Origin: Armatimonas rosea
GTDB lineage: Bacteria; Armatimonadota; Armatimonadia; Armatimonadales; Armatimonadaceae
Assembly: GCF_014202505.1 (NCBI RefSeq)
Contig: NZ_JACHGW010000001.1
Coordinates: 1,178,001-1,242,000 of the forward strand
DNA: 64,000 nucleotides
Direction: 5' to 3'
Under the pieces are notes generated by a model. That model saw only the letters and a program-made list of their open reading frames with translations. It ran no database searches and was not told the DNA's origin. Each line of letters begins with the position of its first letter. Within the stretch, counting starts at the first letter, position 1. The translations under genes and the position numbers were made by a program. Shown one piece after another: positions 36,457 through 45,535 of the stretch.

Positions 36457-39400
36457 ATGCGCAGAACCGTTTGGGGAGTTGGCATGGGGGCCGGGCTGCT
36501 GGCCGCCTCGTTTGCAGTAGGAGCCGCGCCAGGGACACAGAAACCAGCGGCACCGGTGGTGGGCAAGCTATCCTACAACAAAGACATCCGGCCGATCTTG
36601 GCGGAGAACTGCTTCCCCTGCCACGGCCCAGACTCAGCCGCGCGCAAAGCCAGCCTGCGCCTGGATCGGCTGGCGGATGCGCGGGCGCGGGGGGCGATCG
36701 TCCCGGGAGACCCCCTGGCGAGCGAGATACTGCGCCGGGTGCGGCTTCCCCAGAGCGATGCCCTCACCATGCCCCCCGCCGCGGGCCACAAGCGCCTGAC
36801 ACCCGAGCAAGTCACGCTCCTGACCCGCTGGATCGGGGAGGGCGCACCGTACGAGCAGCACTGGAGCTACCTGCCGCCCAGGCCCCAGACCCCGCCCAAG
36901 GTGAAGAATGCCGCCTGGGTAAGGAACCCCATCGATGCCTTTGTGCTGGCCAAGCTGGAGGAGAAGGGGCTCTCGCCCGCACCGGAAGCCGACCGGCGGA
37001 CCCTGGCGCGGCGGCTCTCGCTGGACCTGACGGGCCTGCCGCCCGAGCCCGCCGATGTCGAGGCGTTTGTGGCCGATAGAGCGCCCAATGCCTACGAGAA
37101 GCTGGTGGATAAGCTCATGGCGACCCCGCAGTGGGGCGAGCACCGCGGGCGCTACTGGCTCGATGCGGCACGCTACGCCGACACGCACGGGATTCACTTC
37201 GACAACTACCGCGAGATGTGGGCCTACCGGGACTGGGTGATCAATGCCTTCAACCAGAACATGCGCTTCGACCAGTTCACCATCGAGCAACTCGCCGGCG
37301 ACTTACTCCCAGAACCCACTCTCGATCAGCGGATCGCCACGGGCTTCACGCGCTGCAACATCACCACCAACGAGGGCGGCTCGATCGACGAAGAAGTCAA
37401 GGTGATGTACACCCGGGACCGCACCGAGACCGCGGCGCAGGTCTGGCTGGGGAGCACGGCGGGCTGCGCGGTCTGCCACGACCATAAGTTCGACCCGATT
37501 AGCCAGAAAGATTTCTATAGCCTCTCCGCGTTCTTTAACAACACGACCCAGAACGCCATGGACGGCAATATCAAGGACACGCCGCCCATTATCCAGGTGC
37601 CGGTCAATGCGGACCGCCCACGCTTTATGGCGCTCCAGCGGGAGCTGGCCGAGGCGAAAAAAGCGACCGAGGCGCGCAAGGCCACCGCAAAAGCCGACTT
37701 CGACAAGTGGCTGACCTCCACGACACGCACCGCGCTGGCCGCTCCGACCGAGGGTCTGGTCTTCCAGGCGAAGCTCGATGAGGGCAAGGGCAAAGAACTC
37801 GCCGCGATCCGTGATGGACAGCCCGCAAAGTACCCCATCCTAGGTGGAGGCGCGAGCTGGGGCGACGGGCAGCTTGCCGAGAAGGCGTTTGTCAAGAAGC
37901 CCGGTGGCCCCGTCGAGCTCCCCGAGGTGGGCGACTTTGAGAACAACCAGGCGTTCACTTGCTCGGCGTGGATCAAGCTGCCACAGGGCAACTCCGGTGG
38001 TGCGATCATGGCGCGCATGGACGATGGCAATGACTACCGGGGCTGGGACCTGTGGGTCGAGGGCAATAAAGTGGGGAGCCATATCATCCATAAGTGGCCC
38101 GACGATGCCCTGAAAGTGGTCACGCAGGAGGCGCTCACGGTCGGAGTCTGGCACCTGGTGACCTTGACCTACGACGGTAGCCTGAAGCGCTCGGGGATGA
38201 AGGTCTATGTCGATGGTATCGAGAAAGCCACCGATGCCCAGGCCGAGAACCTAAAGGGAAGTATCAAGACGACTGTCCCCTTTAAGCTGGCCCAGCGCCA
38301 CAACACCGCCCCGATCGAGGGACTGGCACTCCAGGACCTGCGGCTCTACAAGCGCGCACTCGCTGCCAACGAGGTTGCGGCGCTCCTGGCACTGCGCTCG
38401 GACTACCTGCTGGCGCTGGGCAGCGACAAGCTCAAGCCGGCACAACGCGACGAGCTGTTCTCGGGCTGGCTGGCATCGGGCGACCCGGTCTACAAGCAGC
38501 TCTCCAGCAAGCTCGCCAGCCTGCAGAGCGAGGAGGCGGCGATCAAGGGACGCGGAACCGTGGCCCATGTCGCCAATGAGAAGCCGGGGATGCCCGAGGC
38601 CTATGTGCTCTTCCGAGGAGAGTACGACAAGCGCCGCGATAAGGTGACCCCGATGACCCCGGCCGCGCTCCCCGCGATGAGCCCTGCGCTCCCCAAGAAC
38701 CGTCTGGGGCTGGCCAAGTGGCTGCTCGCGCCGGGGCATCCGCTGACCGCGCGCGTGACGGTCAACCGCTACTGGCAGGAGCTCTTTGGCACTGGCCTGG
38801 TTAAGACCGCAGGCGACTTTGGGATCACCGGCGAGCTGCCCAGCCACCCTGAGCTTCTGGACTGGCTCGCCCTGGATTTCCAGCGCGACTGGAATGTCAA
38901 GCGCTTCTTCAAGCAGCTGGTGATGAGCAGTACCTACCGCCAGGCCGCGCTCCTCACGCCGGAGAAACGCGCCAAAGACCGCGACAACCGCCTGCTCTCC
39001 CGTGGCCCGCGCTTCCGCATGGACGGTGAGATGGTGCGCGACTACGCGCTAGCGACCAGTGGTCTCTTGGTCAAGAAGATCGGGGGCGCGAGCGTGAAGC
39101 CCTACCAGCCCGATGGGGTCTGGGAGGCGGTGGCGATGATCGGCTCCAACACCCGCGACTATCGAAGAGATACCGGCGAGAATCTCTACCGCCGCTCGAT
39201 GTACACCCTCTGGAAGCGCGCCGCCCCGCCGGCATCGATGGAGCTCTTCAACGCCCCCAACCGCGAGACCTGCACCGTCAAGCGCGAGCGTACCAACACG
39301 CCCCTGCAAGCCCTCGTGACCCTCAACGACATCCAGTTTGTGGAGGCGGCGCGGCAGCTTGCGACCAACTCGCTCAAGAGCGGCAATGCGCTGGACTATC

Positions 39401-39627
39401 TCTCTCACCGCCTGCTGGCCCGCCCGCTCACAGCCACAGAGCGCGTCATCACGGAGACAAGCCTAGATGAGCTCAAAGCCCACTACGACTCCCACCCGAA
39501 AGAAGCGCGGGAGCTCATCACCTTCGGCGAGTCCAAGCCCGACCCGAGCCTCAACACGGCCCAGCTCGCCGCCTGGACCATGCTCGCCAATCAGATGCTC
39601 AACCTAGATGAGGTACTAAACAAATGA
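36457..39627 (+). CDS. PSD1/DUF1549-DUF1553 planctomycete-type cytochrome c protein with LamG domain
   Basis: This 1,056-residue exported protein starts with a signal peptide (MRRTVWGVGMGAGLLAASFA) and has a planctomycete cytochrome c domain with ENCFPCHGPD near residue 51, DUF1549 (about 150-330, RYWLDAARYADTHGIHFDNYREMW, CAVCHDHKFDPIS), a concanavalin/LamG-like domain (about 430-640, CSAWIKLPQGNSGGAIM), and DUF1553 (about 740-1040, LAKWLLAPGHPLTARVTVNRYWQ). Proteins of this kind pair with DUF1501 proteins and are linked to polysaccharide or sulfated-glycan use in Planctomycetes. The DUF1501 gene follows with an ATGA overlap. ATG 36457 is chosen by signal peptide and ribosome-binding position. 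Confidence 0.92.
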   Translation: MRRTVWGVGMGAGLLAASFAVGAAPGTQKPAAPVVGKLSYNKDIRPILAENCFPCHGPDSAARKASLRLDRLADARARGAIVPGDPLASEILRRVRLPQSDALTMPPAAGHKRLTPEQVTLLTRWIGEGAPYEQHWSYLPPRPQTPPKVKNAAWVRNPIDAFVLAKLEEKGLSPAPEADRRTLARRLSLDLTGLPPEPADVEAFVADRAPNAYEKLVDKLMATPQWGEHRGRYWLDAARYADTHGIHFDNYREMWAYRDWVINAFNQNMRFDQFTIEQLAGDLLPEPTLDQRIATGFTRCNITTNEGGSIDEEVKVMYTRDRTETAAQVWLGSTAGCAVCHDHKFDPISQKDFYSLSAFFNNTTQNAMDGNIKDTPPIIQVPVNADRPRFMALQRELAEAKKATEARKATAKADFDKWLTSTTRTALAAPTEGLVFQAKLDEGKGKELAAIRDGQPAKYPILGGGASWGDGQLAEKAFVKKPGGPVELPEVGDFENNQAFTCSAWIKLPQGNSGGAIMARMDDGNDYRGWDLWVEGNKVGSHIIHKWPDDALKVVTQEALTVGVWHLVTLTYDGSLKRSGMKVYVDGIEKATDAQAENLKGSIKTTVPFKLAQRHNTAPIEGLALQDLRLYKRALAANEVAALLALRSDYLLALGSDKLKPAQRDELFSGWLASGDPVYKQLSSKLASLQSEEAAIKGRGTVAHVANEKPGMPEAYVLFRGEYDKRRDKVTPMTPAALPAMSPALPKNRLGLAKWLLAPGHPLTARVTVNRYWQELFGTGLVKTAGDFGITGELPSHPELLDWLALDFQRDWNVKRFFKQLVMSSTYRQAALLTPEKRAKDRDNRLLSRGPRFRMDGEMVRDYALATSGLLVKKIGGASVKPYQPDGVWEAVAMIGSNTRDYRRDTGENLYRRSMYTLWKRAAPPASMELFNAPNRETCTVKRERTNTPLQALVTLNDIQFVEAARQLATNSLKSGNALDYLSHRLLARPLTATERVITETSLDELKAHYDSHPKEARELITFGESKPDPSLNTAQLAAWTMLANQMLNLDEVLNK

Positions 39628-41138
39628 CGTACGAAAAAGAACCGATCGATCCGCTGATTGCGGAGTGGGTGCGCCTGGAGACCCGGCGGCAGTTTCTGCG
39701 CCAGGGAGCCAATGCGCTCGGAATGGCCGCGCTGGCGGCGCTAGGCGGCGAGGCCTTTGCAAAACCGCAAATTTCCCCCACGCGTGGGGGCCAGGGGGCG
39801 AAGTACAAAACGGTGCCAGGGGCGCTGCCCAAGCTGCACTTCGCGCCCAAGGCCAAGCATGTCATCTACCTGCACATGGTCGGGGGGCCGCCGCAGATGG
39901 ACCTCTTTGACTACAAGCCGGAGATGGTCAAGATGTACGACAAGGACCTCCCCGAGTCGATCCGCAAGGGCCAGCGCCTCACCACTATGACCAGTGGACA
40001 GGCACGCTTCCCGATCGCGCCCAGCAAGTTCGCCTTTAAGCAGCACGGCAAGAGCGGGATGTGGCTCTCGGAGCTACTGCCGAACCTGGCGACTAAGGTC
40101 GATGACATCTGCTTCATCCGCTCGATGCACACCGAGGCGATCAACCACGAGCCCGCGATTACCTACATGCAGACCGGCAACCAGGTGACCGGGCGGCCGT
40201 GTCTGGGGGCGTGGACCAGCTACGGGCTGGGCTCGATGAACTCGGACCTGCCGACCTTTGTGGTGCTGGTGGCGCAGCCCAGCAACACCGACCAGGTGCA
40301 GGCGATCTCCGCGCGGCTCTGGCAGTCGGGCTACCTGCCGGGCGAGCACGCGGCCTGCTCGTTTCGGGCGGCGGGGGACCCGATCCTCTACATCAACAAC
40401 CCGCCTGGAGTCGATCCCACGGTGCGCCGCCAGACCCTCAATGGCCTCAAGGCGCTCAACCAGCTGACCTACCAGACAGTCGGGGACGAGGAGACCCACA
40501 CCCGGATCGCGCAGTACGAGCTGGCGTTTCGCATGCAGGCATCGGTCCCCGAGCTCACCGACATGAAGAACGAGCCCGAGAGCACCTACCAGCTCTACGG
40601 CGATGCCGCCAAGAAGCCGGGGAGCTTTGCCTACACCGCTCTGATGGCCCGCCGCATGGTCGAGCGAGGCGTCCGCTTTGTCCAGGTCTACCTCAACAAC
40701 TGGGACACCCACGCCAATGTCGCTGGCCGGCTTCCGAGCCAGTGCAAGGATATCGACCAGGCTTGCGCAGGGCTGATCCAGGACCTCAAGAACCGGGGCC
40801 TCTTCGACGAGACCCTGATTATCTGGGGCGGGGAGTTCGGGCGGACGATCTACTCTCAGGGCGGGCTCTCGAAGGAGAACTACGGCCGTGACCACCACCC
40901 GCGCTGCTTCACGATGTGGATGGCGGGCGGCGGCTCGAAGGGCGGGACTGTCTACGGCGAGACCGACGACTTCTCCTACAATATCGTCAAAGACCCCTGC
41001 GATGTCCACGACTTCCACGCCACAGTGCTAAGATTGCTCGGCATCGACCACGAGCGCTTTACCTACAAGTACCAGGGGCTGGACCAGCGGCTCACAGGCG
41101 TGGAGCCCGCCAAGGTCATCAAAGAGCTGATTGCGTGA
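39624..41138 (+). CDS. DUF1501 family exported protein
   Basis: This 504-residue protein belongs to DUF1501, an alkaline-phosphatase/sulfatase-fold family. Its N-terminus ETRRQFLRQGANALGMAALAAL is a Tat-type signal (RRQFL). Recognisable segments are VIYLHMVGGPPQMDLFDYKP near 82, the RSMHTEAINHEPA motif near 170, DTHANVAGRLPSQCKDIDQA near 375, and WGGEFGRTIYSQGG near 412. It is encoded with PSD1 (four-base overlap), the usual pairing, and they probably act together outside the cytoplasm on a glycan. No SusD or TonB gene is nearby. Confidence 0.92.
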   Translation: MTYEKEPIDPLIAEWVRLETRRQFLRQGANALGMAALAALGGEAFAKPQISPTRGGQGAKYKTVPGALPKLHFAPKAKHVIYLHMVGGPPQMDLFDYKPEMVKMYDKDLPESIRKGQRLTTMTSGQARFPIAPSKFAFKQHGKSGMWLSELLPNLATKVDDICFIRSMHTEAINHEPAITYMQTGNQVTGRPCLGAWTSYGLGSMNSDLPTFVVLVAQPSNTDQVQAISARLWQSGYLPGEHAACSFRAAGDPILYINNPPGVDPTVRRQTLNGLKALNQLTYQTVGDEETHTRIAQYELAFRMQASVPELTDMKNEPESTYQLYGDAAKKPGSFAYTALMARRMVERGVRFVQVYLNNWDTHANVAGRLPSQCKDIDQACAGLIQDLKNRGLFDETLIIWGGEFGRTIYSQGGLSKENYGRDHHPRCFTMWMAGGGSKGGTVYGETDDFSYNIVKDPCDVHDFHATVLRLLGIDHERFTYKYQGLDQRLTGVEPAKVIKELIA

Positions 41139-41140
41139 TG

Positions 41141-41270
41141 CCGCCGGGGATTGGAAATCCCCGTCTGGCGTTTTAGGGGAGCGTCCCGAGGACGCGCGGA
41201 GCCATTGTGCTCCTGCGTCCCCAGGACGCTCTTTTCGTGAGGCGGGGGATTTTCAATCCCCGCCGCTGGC
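41141..41270. repeat. Repeat family E, copy 2
   Basis: Same nested plan as 35269-35395: GGGGATTGGAAATCCCCGTC at one end, GCGTCCCGAGGACGC and GCGTCCCCAGGACGC inside, and GGGGGATTTTCAATCCCCG at the other end. It begins three bases after the DUF1501 stop codon. Confidence 0.85.
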
Positions 41271-41323
41271 CTCCCTGGGAAGAGATCGGCTATAATGGCC
41301 GGAACTCTTCCAAGGATAAAATC

Positions 41324-42421
41324 ATGCGTCTTCGTCTTGTACGCCTCGGAGTTCCCCTTCTTGTCTGTCTGGGGCTAGCCAGCACGGCGCATGCCCAGCT
41401 GGTCTTTAACTTTATCGACCCCAACAATATCCAGGCAAGTGCTCCCCAGGCCTACAATGGGTTTGTCCAGGCCGCCAGCCGCTGGTCCGCGCTGTTTACC
41501 GACAATGTCACGGTGAACCTGCAGATTGGCTACCAGGCCATGAGCTCGCTGGGCGTCACCAGCACCACCGATGTGTCGTTTAGCTACGCCAGTGTGCGGA
41601 GCGCTCTGGGCAGCGATGCCCTCTCCATCACCGATGCGCTGGCCGTGGCGAACCTGCCCAATGTGAGCGGCGGGACCGCCTTCAACCTGATGCTCAACTA
41701 CACCAACAACAACCCCAATGGGGTGGGCAGCCCGACCGCGTACCTAGACAACGATGGCGATGCCAACAACACCACTATCCTCATGACCAAGGCAAACGCC
41801 AAGGCACTGGGGCTCCTGCCGGGAACCAATAGCGCGGTCGATGGCACGATCCTGTTTAGTAGCTCCTTCACCTTTGACTTCGATCCTAGCGATGGAGTCA
41901 CCGCAGGGGCCTACGACTTTGTGGGGATCGCGACCCACGAGATCGGGCATGCCCTGGGGTTTTTCAGTGGAGTCGATGAACTGGACACCCGCAGCACGGG
42001 GACCTTCCACGACGATGACTTCTTTCAGTATGTCTACCCTCTGGACCTCTACCGCCGCTCGGCGCTGAGCCTCTCCACGGGGGGCAACTCGACCATAGAC
42101 TTTACCGCGGGTGCCTCGAACGCCTACTTTTCCCTCGACGGCGGCGTCACCAACCAGGGGCTCTTCTCCACCGGGCGCATCCACGGCGATGGGCGGCAGG
42201 CGAGCCACTGGAAAGATAGTTTGGGATTGGGGATCATGGACCCCACCGCGGCACAGGGCGAGCTGCTGGCGATCACCGGGCGCGATATCCAGGCCTTTGA
42301 TGCCATCGGCTGGAACCTCTCTCCCGCCGCCAGTGCCCCCGAGCCGGGAGCGCTGGCGCTGGCGCTGCTAGGGGCCTCGGGGCTACTGGTCATGCGGCGC
42401 GTGCGACGAGCTGGACGATAA
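41324..42421 (+). CDS. PEP-CTERM metalloprotease-like protein, copy 1
   Basis: This 365-residue exported protein has a signal peptide (residues 1-24, cleavage after AHA), a zinc-metallopeptidase motif THEIGHALGFFSGVD near 205, and a C-terminal PEP-CTERM sorting tail (APEPGALALALLG then RRVRR). It resembles the NF038122-type putative metalloproteases. The tail would be processed by an exosortase, not present in this window. A paralog lies at 45536. TATAAT (41291-41296) precedes a leader of about 20 bases. The end overlaps the convergent oxidoreductase gene by 32 bases, unusually long. Confidence 0.88.
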   Translation: MRLRLVRLGVPLLVCLGLASTAHAQLVFNFIDPNNIQASAPQAYNGFVQAASRWSALFTDNVTVNLQIGYQAMSSLGVTSTTDVSFSYASVRSALGSDALSITDALAVANLPNVSGGTAFNLMLNYTNNNPNGVGSPTAYLDNDGDANNTTILMTKANAKALGLLPGTNSAVDGTILFSSSFTFDFDPSDGVTAGAYDFVGIATHEIGHALGFFSGVDELDTRSTGTFHDDDFFQYVYPLDLYRRSALSLSTGGNSTIDFTAGASNAYFSLDGGVTNQGLFSTGRIHGDGRQASHWKDSLGLGIMDPTAAQGELLAITGRDIQAFDAIGWNLSPAASAPEPGALALALLGASGLLVMRRVRRAGR

Positions 42422-44657
42422 CCGACTTGCTGGTGGGGGTCTTGGACTTCTCGGCGTGGCTGCGGAGTGGGATCAGGACATTGGCCTCCGGGAAGTAGGT
42501 CGCGCAGCAGCGGCGGGGGATGGCGTAGGCAACCACCACGAAGCTCTCCGCGCGGCGCTCCTCGCCCTCAAAGACACTCACGATATCCACGAGCTGGCCC
42601 TGCTGGAAACCCGCTTGCGCGAGATCGTCGGGGTGGAGTAGCACCACGCGGCGGCCCTCGTAGATACCCCGGTAGCGGTCGTCGTTGCCGTAGACCGTCG
42701 TGTTGAACTGGTCGTGGGTGCGAATGGTCATCATCAGCCACTCGCTCTCGCAGAGGTGCCACTTGGGGACGGCATGGACCGTGAACAGCGCCTTGCCGCT
42801 GGGCGTGCGGAACTCGCGCTCACGGGGAGGGTTGGGCAGGATAAAGCCGCCGGGGACGCGCACGCGGGCATTGAATTCCTCAAAGCCCGGCACGACCGCG
42901 GCGATCTTGTCGCGAATCCGATCGTAGTCGCTGATAAAGCCCGACCAGTCCTCGCCAAGAGTCGCCTGCGCCACGCCGGCAACAATGGCGGGCTCACTCT
43001 TGAGGTGGGGCGAGGCGGGCTCCAGGCTCCCCCGTGACGCATGCACATTGCAGACCGAGTCCTCGACCGTCACAAACTGCTCGCCCGTGCTCTGGAGATC
43101 GCGCTCCGTGCGGCCCAGGCAGGGGAGGATCAGGGCGGTCTCGCCGGTCACCAGGTGGCTCCGGTTGAGCTTGGTCGAGACCTGCACCGTCAGCGCACAC
43201 TGGCGCAGCGCCTCCGCCGTGACCTCGGTATCGGGGGTGGCTGAGAGGAAGTTGCCGCCCAGCGCAAAGAAGACACGCGCCTTGCCGTCGAGCATCGCCT
43301 GGATCGCCTCGACCGTGTCGTAGCCGTGCTTGCGTGGGGGCGTGAAGCCAAAGACAGCACCAAGCCGGTCGAGCCAGGAATCGGGCATCTTCTCGTAGAT
43401 TCCCATCGTGCGGTCGCCCTGGACATTGCTGTGGCCACGGACACACATCAGCCCGCCACCGTCCTTGCCCAGCATTCCCCGGAGCAGGGCTAGGTTGACC
43501 AGGTACTGCACATTGGCGACCCCGTTCTTGTGCTGCGTCAGCCCCATCGCCCAGCAGAGCACCAGCCGCTTGGCCTGGCTCGCGAGCTCCCCGGCACGGC
43601 GTAGCTCCGCCTCACTCACCCCGCAGCTCTCCGTGAGCTCCTGCCAGCTTGTCGCCTCCAGATCGGCCAGAAAGGCATCGTAGCCCACGGTGTGCGCCGC
43701 GATAAAGGCACTGTCCTGTGCCCCCGCCTCCAGCACGGCCTTGCAGAGCCCCTTGAGCAGCGCCACATCGCCGTTGATACGGACGGGCAGGTGCAGGCAG
43801 GCGAGGGGCGTGGGCTGGTCGAGCATCCCCAGCGGCTCTTGCGGGTGGGCAAACGCCGTCAGGCCCGCCTCGGGGAGGGGGTTGACGGAGACCAACCTTG
43901 CGCCGCCTCGGACCGCTTTTTGTAGGCTCGTGAGCATCCGCGGATGATTGGTGCCAGGGTTCTGCCCAAAGACAAAGATCGTGTCGGCGCTCTCTAGCTC
44001 CGCGAGGGTGACCGTGGACTTGCCAAAGCCAATGCTCTCGCTCAGGCCCACCCCCGACGACTCATGGCACATGTTGGAGCAGTCCGGGAGGTTGTTGGTG
44101 CCAAAGCGGCGCACAAAGAGCTGGTAGAGAAACGCTGCCTCGTTGCTCGCCCGCCCCGATGTGTAGAAGATCGCTTCGTCGGGGGAGACGAGCGCCTTGA
44201 GGTGCTCCCCGATCAGCGCAAAGGCAGCGTCCCAGGCGATGGGCTCGTAGTGGTTGCTCCCGGGGCGTAGCACGAGCGGCTCGGTGAGGCGGCCCTGGCG
44301 GTCCAGCCAGAGGTCGGAGTTTTGTGCGAGTGCTTGCACGGAGTGCGCGGCGAAGAACTCCCGCCCGATCCGCTTGCTGGTGGCCTCGCTGGCGATCGCC
44401 TTGGCACCGTTCTCGCAGAACTCAAAGCGGCTCCGGTGCTCCAGCGGGTCGGGCCAGGCGCACGACGGGCAGTCGAAGCCCTCTTTCTGGTTGACCGTGA
44501 GCCAGGTCTTGACTCCCCTTGCCCAGCCCTGCTCCCGGCTCATCGCCTCGGTGGCCTTGAGGACCGCATTCTTTCCCCCGGCGAAGTCCTTGCGCTCCCC
44601 TAGGCGGACATGGGTCTCGATAGGCGGCTGGGCCGCCGCTTTTTCTCTAGAAGACAA
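42390..44657 (-). CDS. FdhF/YdeP-family molybdopterin oxidoreductase
   Basis: This 755-residue cytosolic protein matches the YdeP/FdhF-like branch of bis-MGD molybdenum enzymes: GFDCPSCAWPDP near residue 60 and FEFCENGAKA, then SGRASNEAAFLYQLFVRRFGTNNLPDCSNMCHESSG (cofactor-binding), MGLTQHKNGVANVQYLVNLALLRGMLGKDGGG, and a C-terminal dinucleotide-binding beta-barrel. E. coli YdeP takes part in acid resistance; enzymatic activity of the group is unclear. It overlaps fdhD by 11 bases, which supplies the sulfur needed for such cofactors, supporting an active molybdenum site. Confidence 0.9.
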   Translation of the reverse strand: MSSREKAAAQPPIETHVRLGERKDFAGGKNAVLKATEAMSREQGWARGVKTWLTVNQKEGFDCPSCAWPDPLEHRSRFEFCENGAKAIASEATSKRIGREFFAAHSVQALAQNSDLWLDRQGRLTEPLVLRPGSNHYEPIAWDAAFALIGEHLKALVSPDEAIFYTSGRASNEAAFLYQLFVRRFGTNNLPDCSNMCHESSGVGLSESIGFGKSTVTLAELESADTIFVFGQNPGTNHPRMLTSLQKAVRGGARLVSVNPLPEAGLTAFAHPQEPLGMLDQPTPLACLHLPVRINGDVALLKGLCKAVLEAGAQDSAFIAAHTVGYDAFLADLEATSWQELTESCGVSEAELRRAGELASQAKRLVLCWAMGLTQHKNGVANVQYLVNLALLRGMLGKDGGGLMCVRGHSNVQGDRTMGIYEKMPDSWLDRLGAVFGFTPPRKHGYDTVEAIQAMLDGKARVFFALGGNFLSATPDTEVTAEALRQCALTVQVSTKLNRSHLVTGETALILPCLGRTERDLQSTGEQFVTVEDSVCNVHASRGSLEPASPHLKSEPAIVAGVAQATLGEDWSGFISDYDRIRDKIAAVVPGFEEFNARVRVPGGFILPNPPREREFRTPSGKALFTVHAVPKWHLCESEWLMMTIRTHDQFNTTVYGNDDRYRGIYEGRRVVLLHPDDLAQAGFQQGQLVDIVSVFEGEERRAESFVVVAYAIPRRCCATYFPEANVLIPLRSHAEKSKTPTSKSVIVQLVARAA

Positions 44658-45408
44658 TGCGCCACTCTCCTGAGTAGATATTGTAGCGCTCTCCCCGCAG
44701 AAATCCCACCAGGGTGATATCCGCCTCCTGGCACATCGCGACCGCCAGCGACGAGGGTGCGCCTACGGCAACGAGGGCGGGAATCCCGGCACGCGCGGCT
44801 TTCTGCACCAGCTCGTAGCTGACCCGCCCACTGAGAAAGAGCAGGTGGCTGGTCAGGGGCACGTGCCCGTTCTGGAGCGCCCAGCCGATCACTTTATCGA
44901 CCGCATTGTGACGCCCGATATCTTCTCGCAAGCACAGCAGGGTGCCGTCTTGTGCGAAGAGCGCGGCGGCGTGGAGTCCGCCGGTGGTCTCAAAGATCGC
45001 CTGGGCGGCCCGGACCTGGGGATCGAGGGTGCGAAAGAGTGCCTCTGGAAAGAGGGGGCCGCCCTTGCGTGCGGGGGGCTCGGTGGCGTGAGGTAGGCTC
45101 GTGCGCCCACAGACCCCACAGGCAGCGTGGGTGGGAAAGCGGCGCAGGGGAGGGGGAAGCGGGATGCCAGGAGCGAGGGTGATATCGCCGCCTTGGAGCT
45201 GGAGGTAGTCGGTGGGGCGTGGGAGAATCCCCTCGCCGTAGAGGAAGCCTAGGGTGAGCTCTTCATCCTCGCCCGGTGTGCGCATGGTCACCGAGAGTAT
45301 CTCCCCATTTACCCGGATGGTGAGAGGCTCCTCTACCGCCAGGCAGTCCTCGTAAGGGGTGCGCTTCCCCGCCTCGCTGCGGAGAAGGGTGGTGGTGCTG
45401 GTTCGCAT
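44647..45408 (-). CDS. fdhD: Formate dehydrogenase accessory sulfurtransferase FdhD
   Basis: This 253-residue protein transfers sulfur from IscS to the molybdenum cofactor. The key loop is HAACGVCGRTSL near 98-106 (cysteines that carry the persulfide). Further family segments are LREDIGRHNAVDKVIGWAL near 165 and FLSGRVSYELVQKAARAGIPALVAVGAPSSLA near 190. ATG 45408 is chosen because it lies seven bases after a TACAAT hexamer. It is transcribed with the oxidoreductase gene as one operon. Confidence 0.93.
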   Translation of the reverse strand: MRTSTTTLLRSEAGKRTPYEDCLAVEEPLTIRVNGEILSVTMRTPGEDEELTLGFLYGEGILPRPTDYLQLQGGDITLAPGIPLPPPLRRFPTHAACGVCGRTSLPHATEPPARKGGPLFPEALFRTLDPQVRAAQAIFETTGGLHAAALFAQDGTLLCLREDIGRHNAVDKVIGWALQNGHVPLTSHLLFLSGRVSYELVQKAARAGIPALVAVGAPSSLAVAMCQEADITLVGFLRGERYNIYSGEWRIVF

Positions 45409-45535
45409 ACTGGCGATTGTACCCCCTCGCAAAAAATGTTTCCTCGGCGCGTTAGGGGATAGCTGAAGTTGCTATAATGTGCCAAACCTCTGTACCCGAT
45501 GTCAGGGCAGGGGAACTCTCTACTAAGGGAAATGT

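Noticed and set aside
35269-41270. GGGGATTGGAAATCCCC copies as a possible CRISPR array
   Set aside because: The copies are kilobases apart, lie in nested palindromes and have no regular spacers or cas genes.
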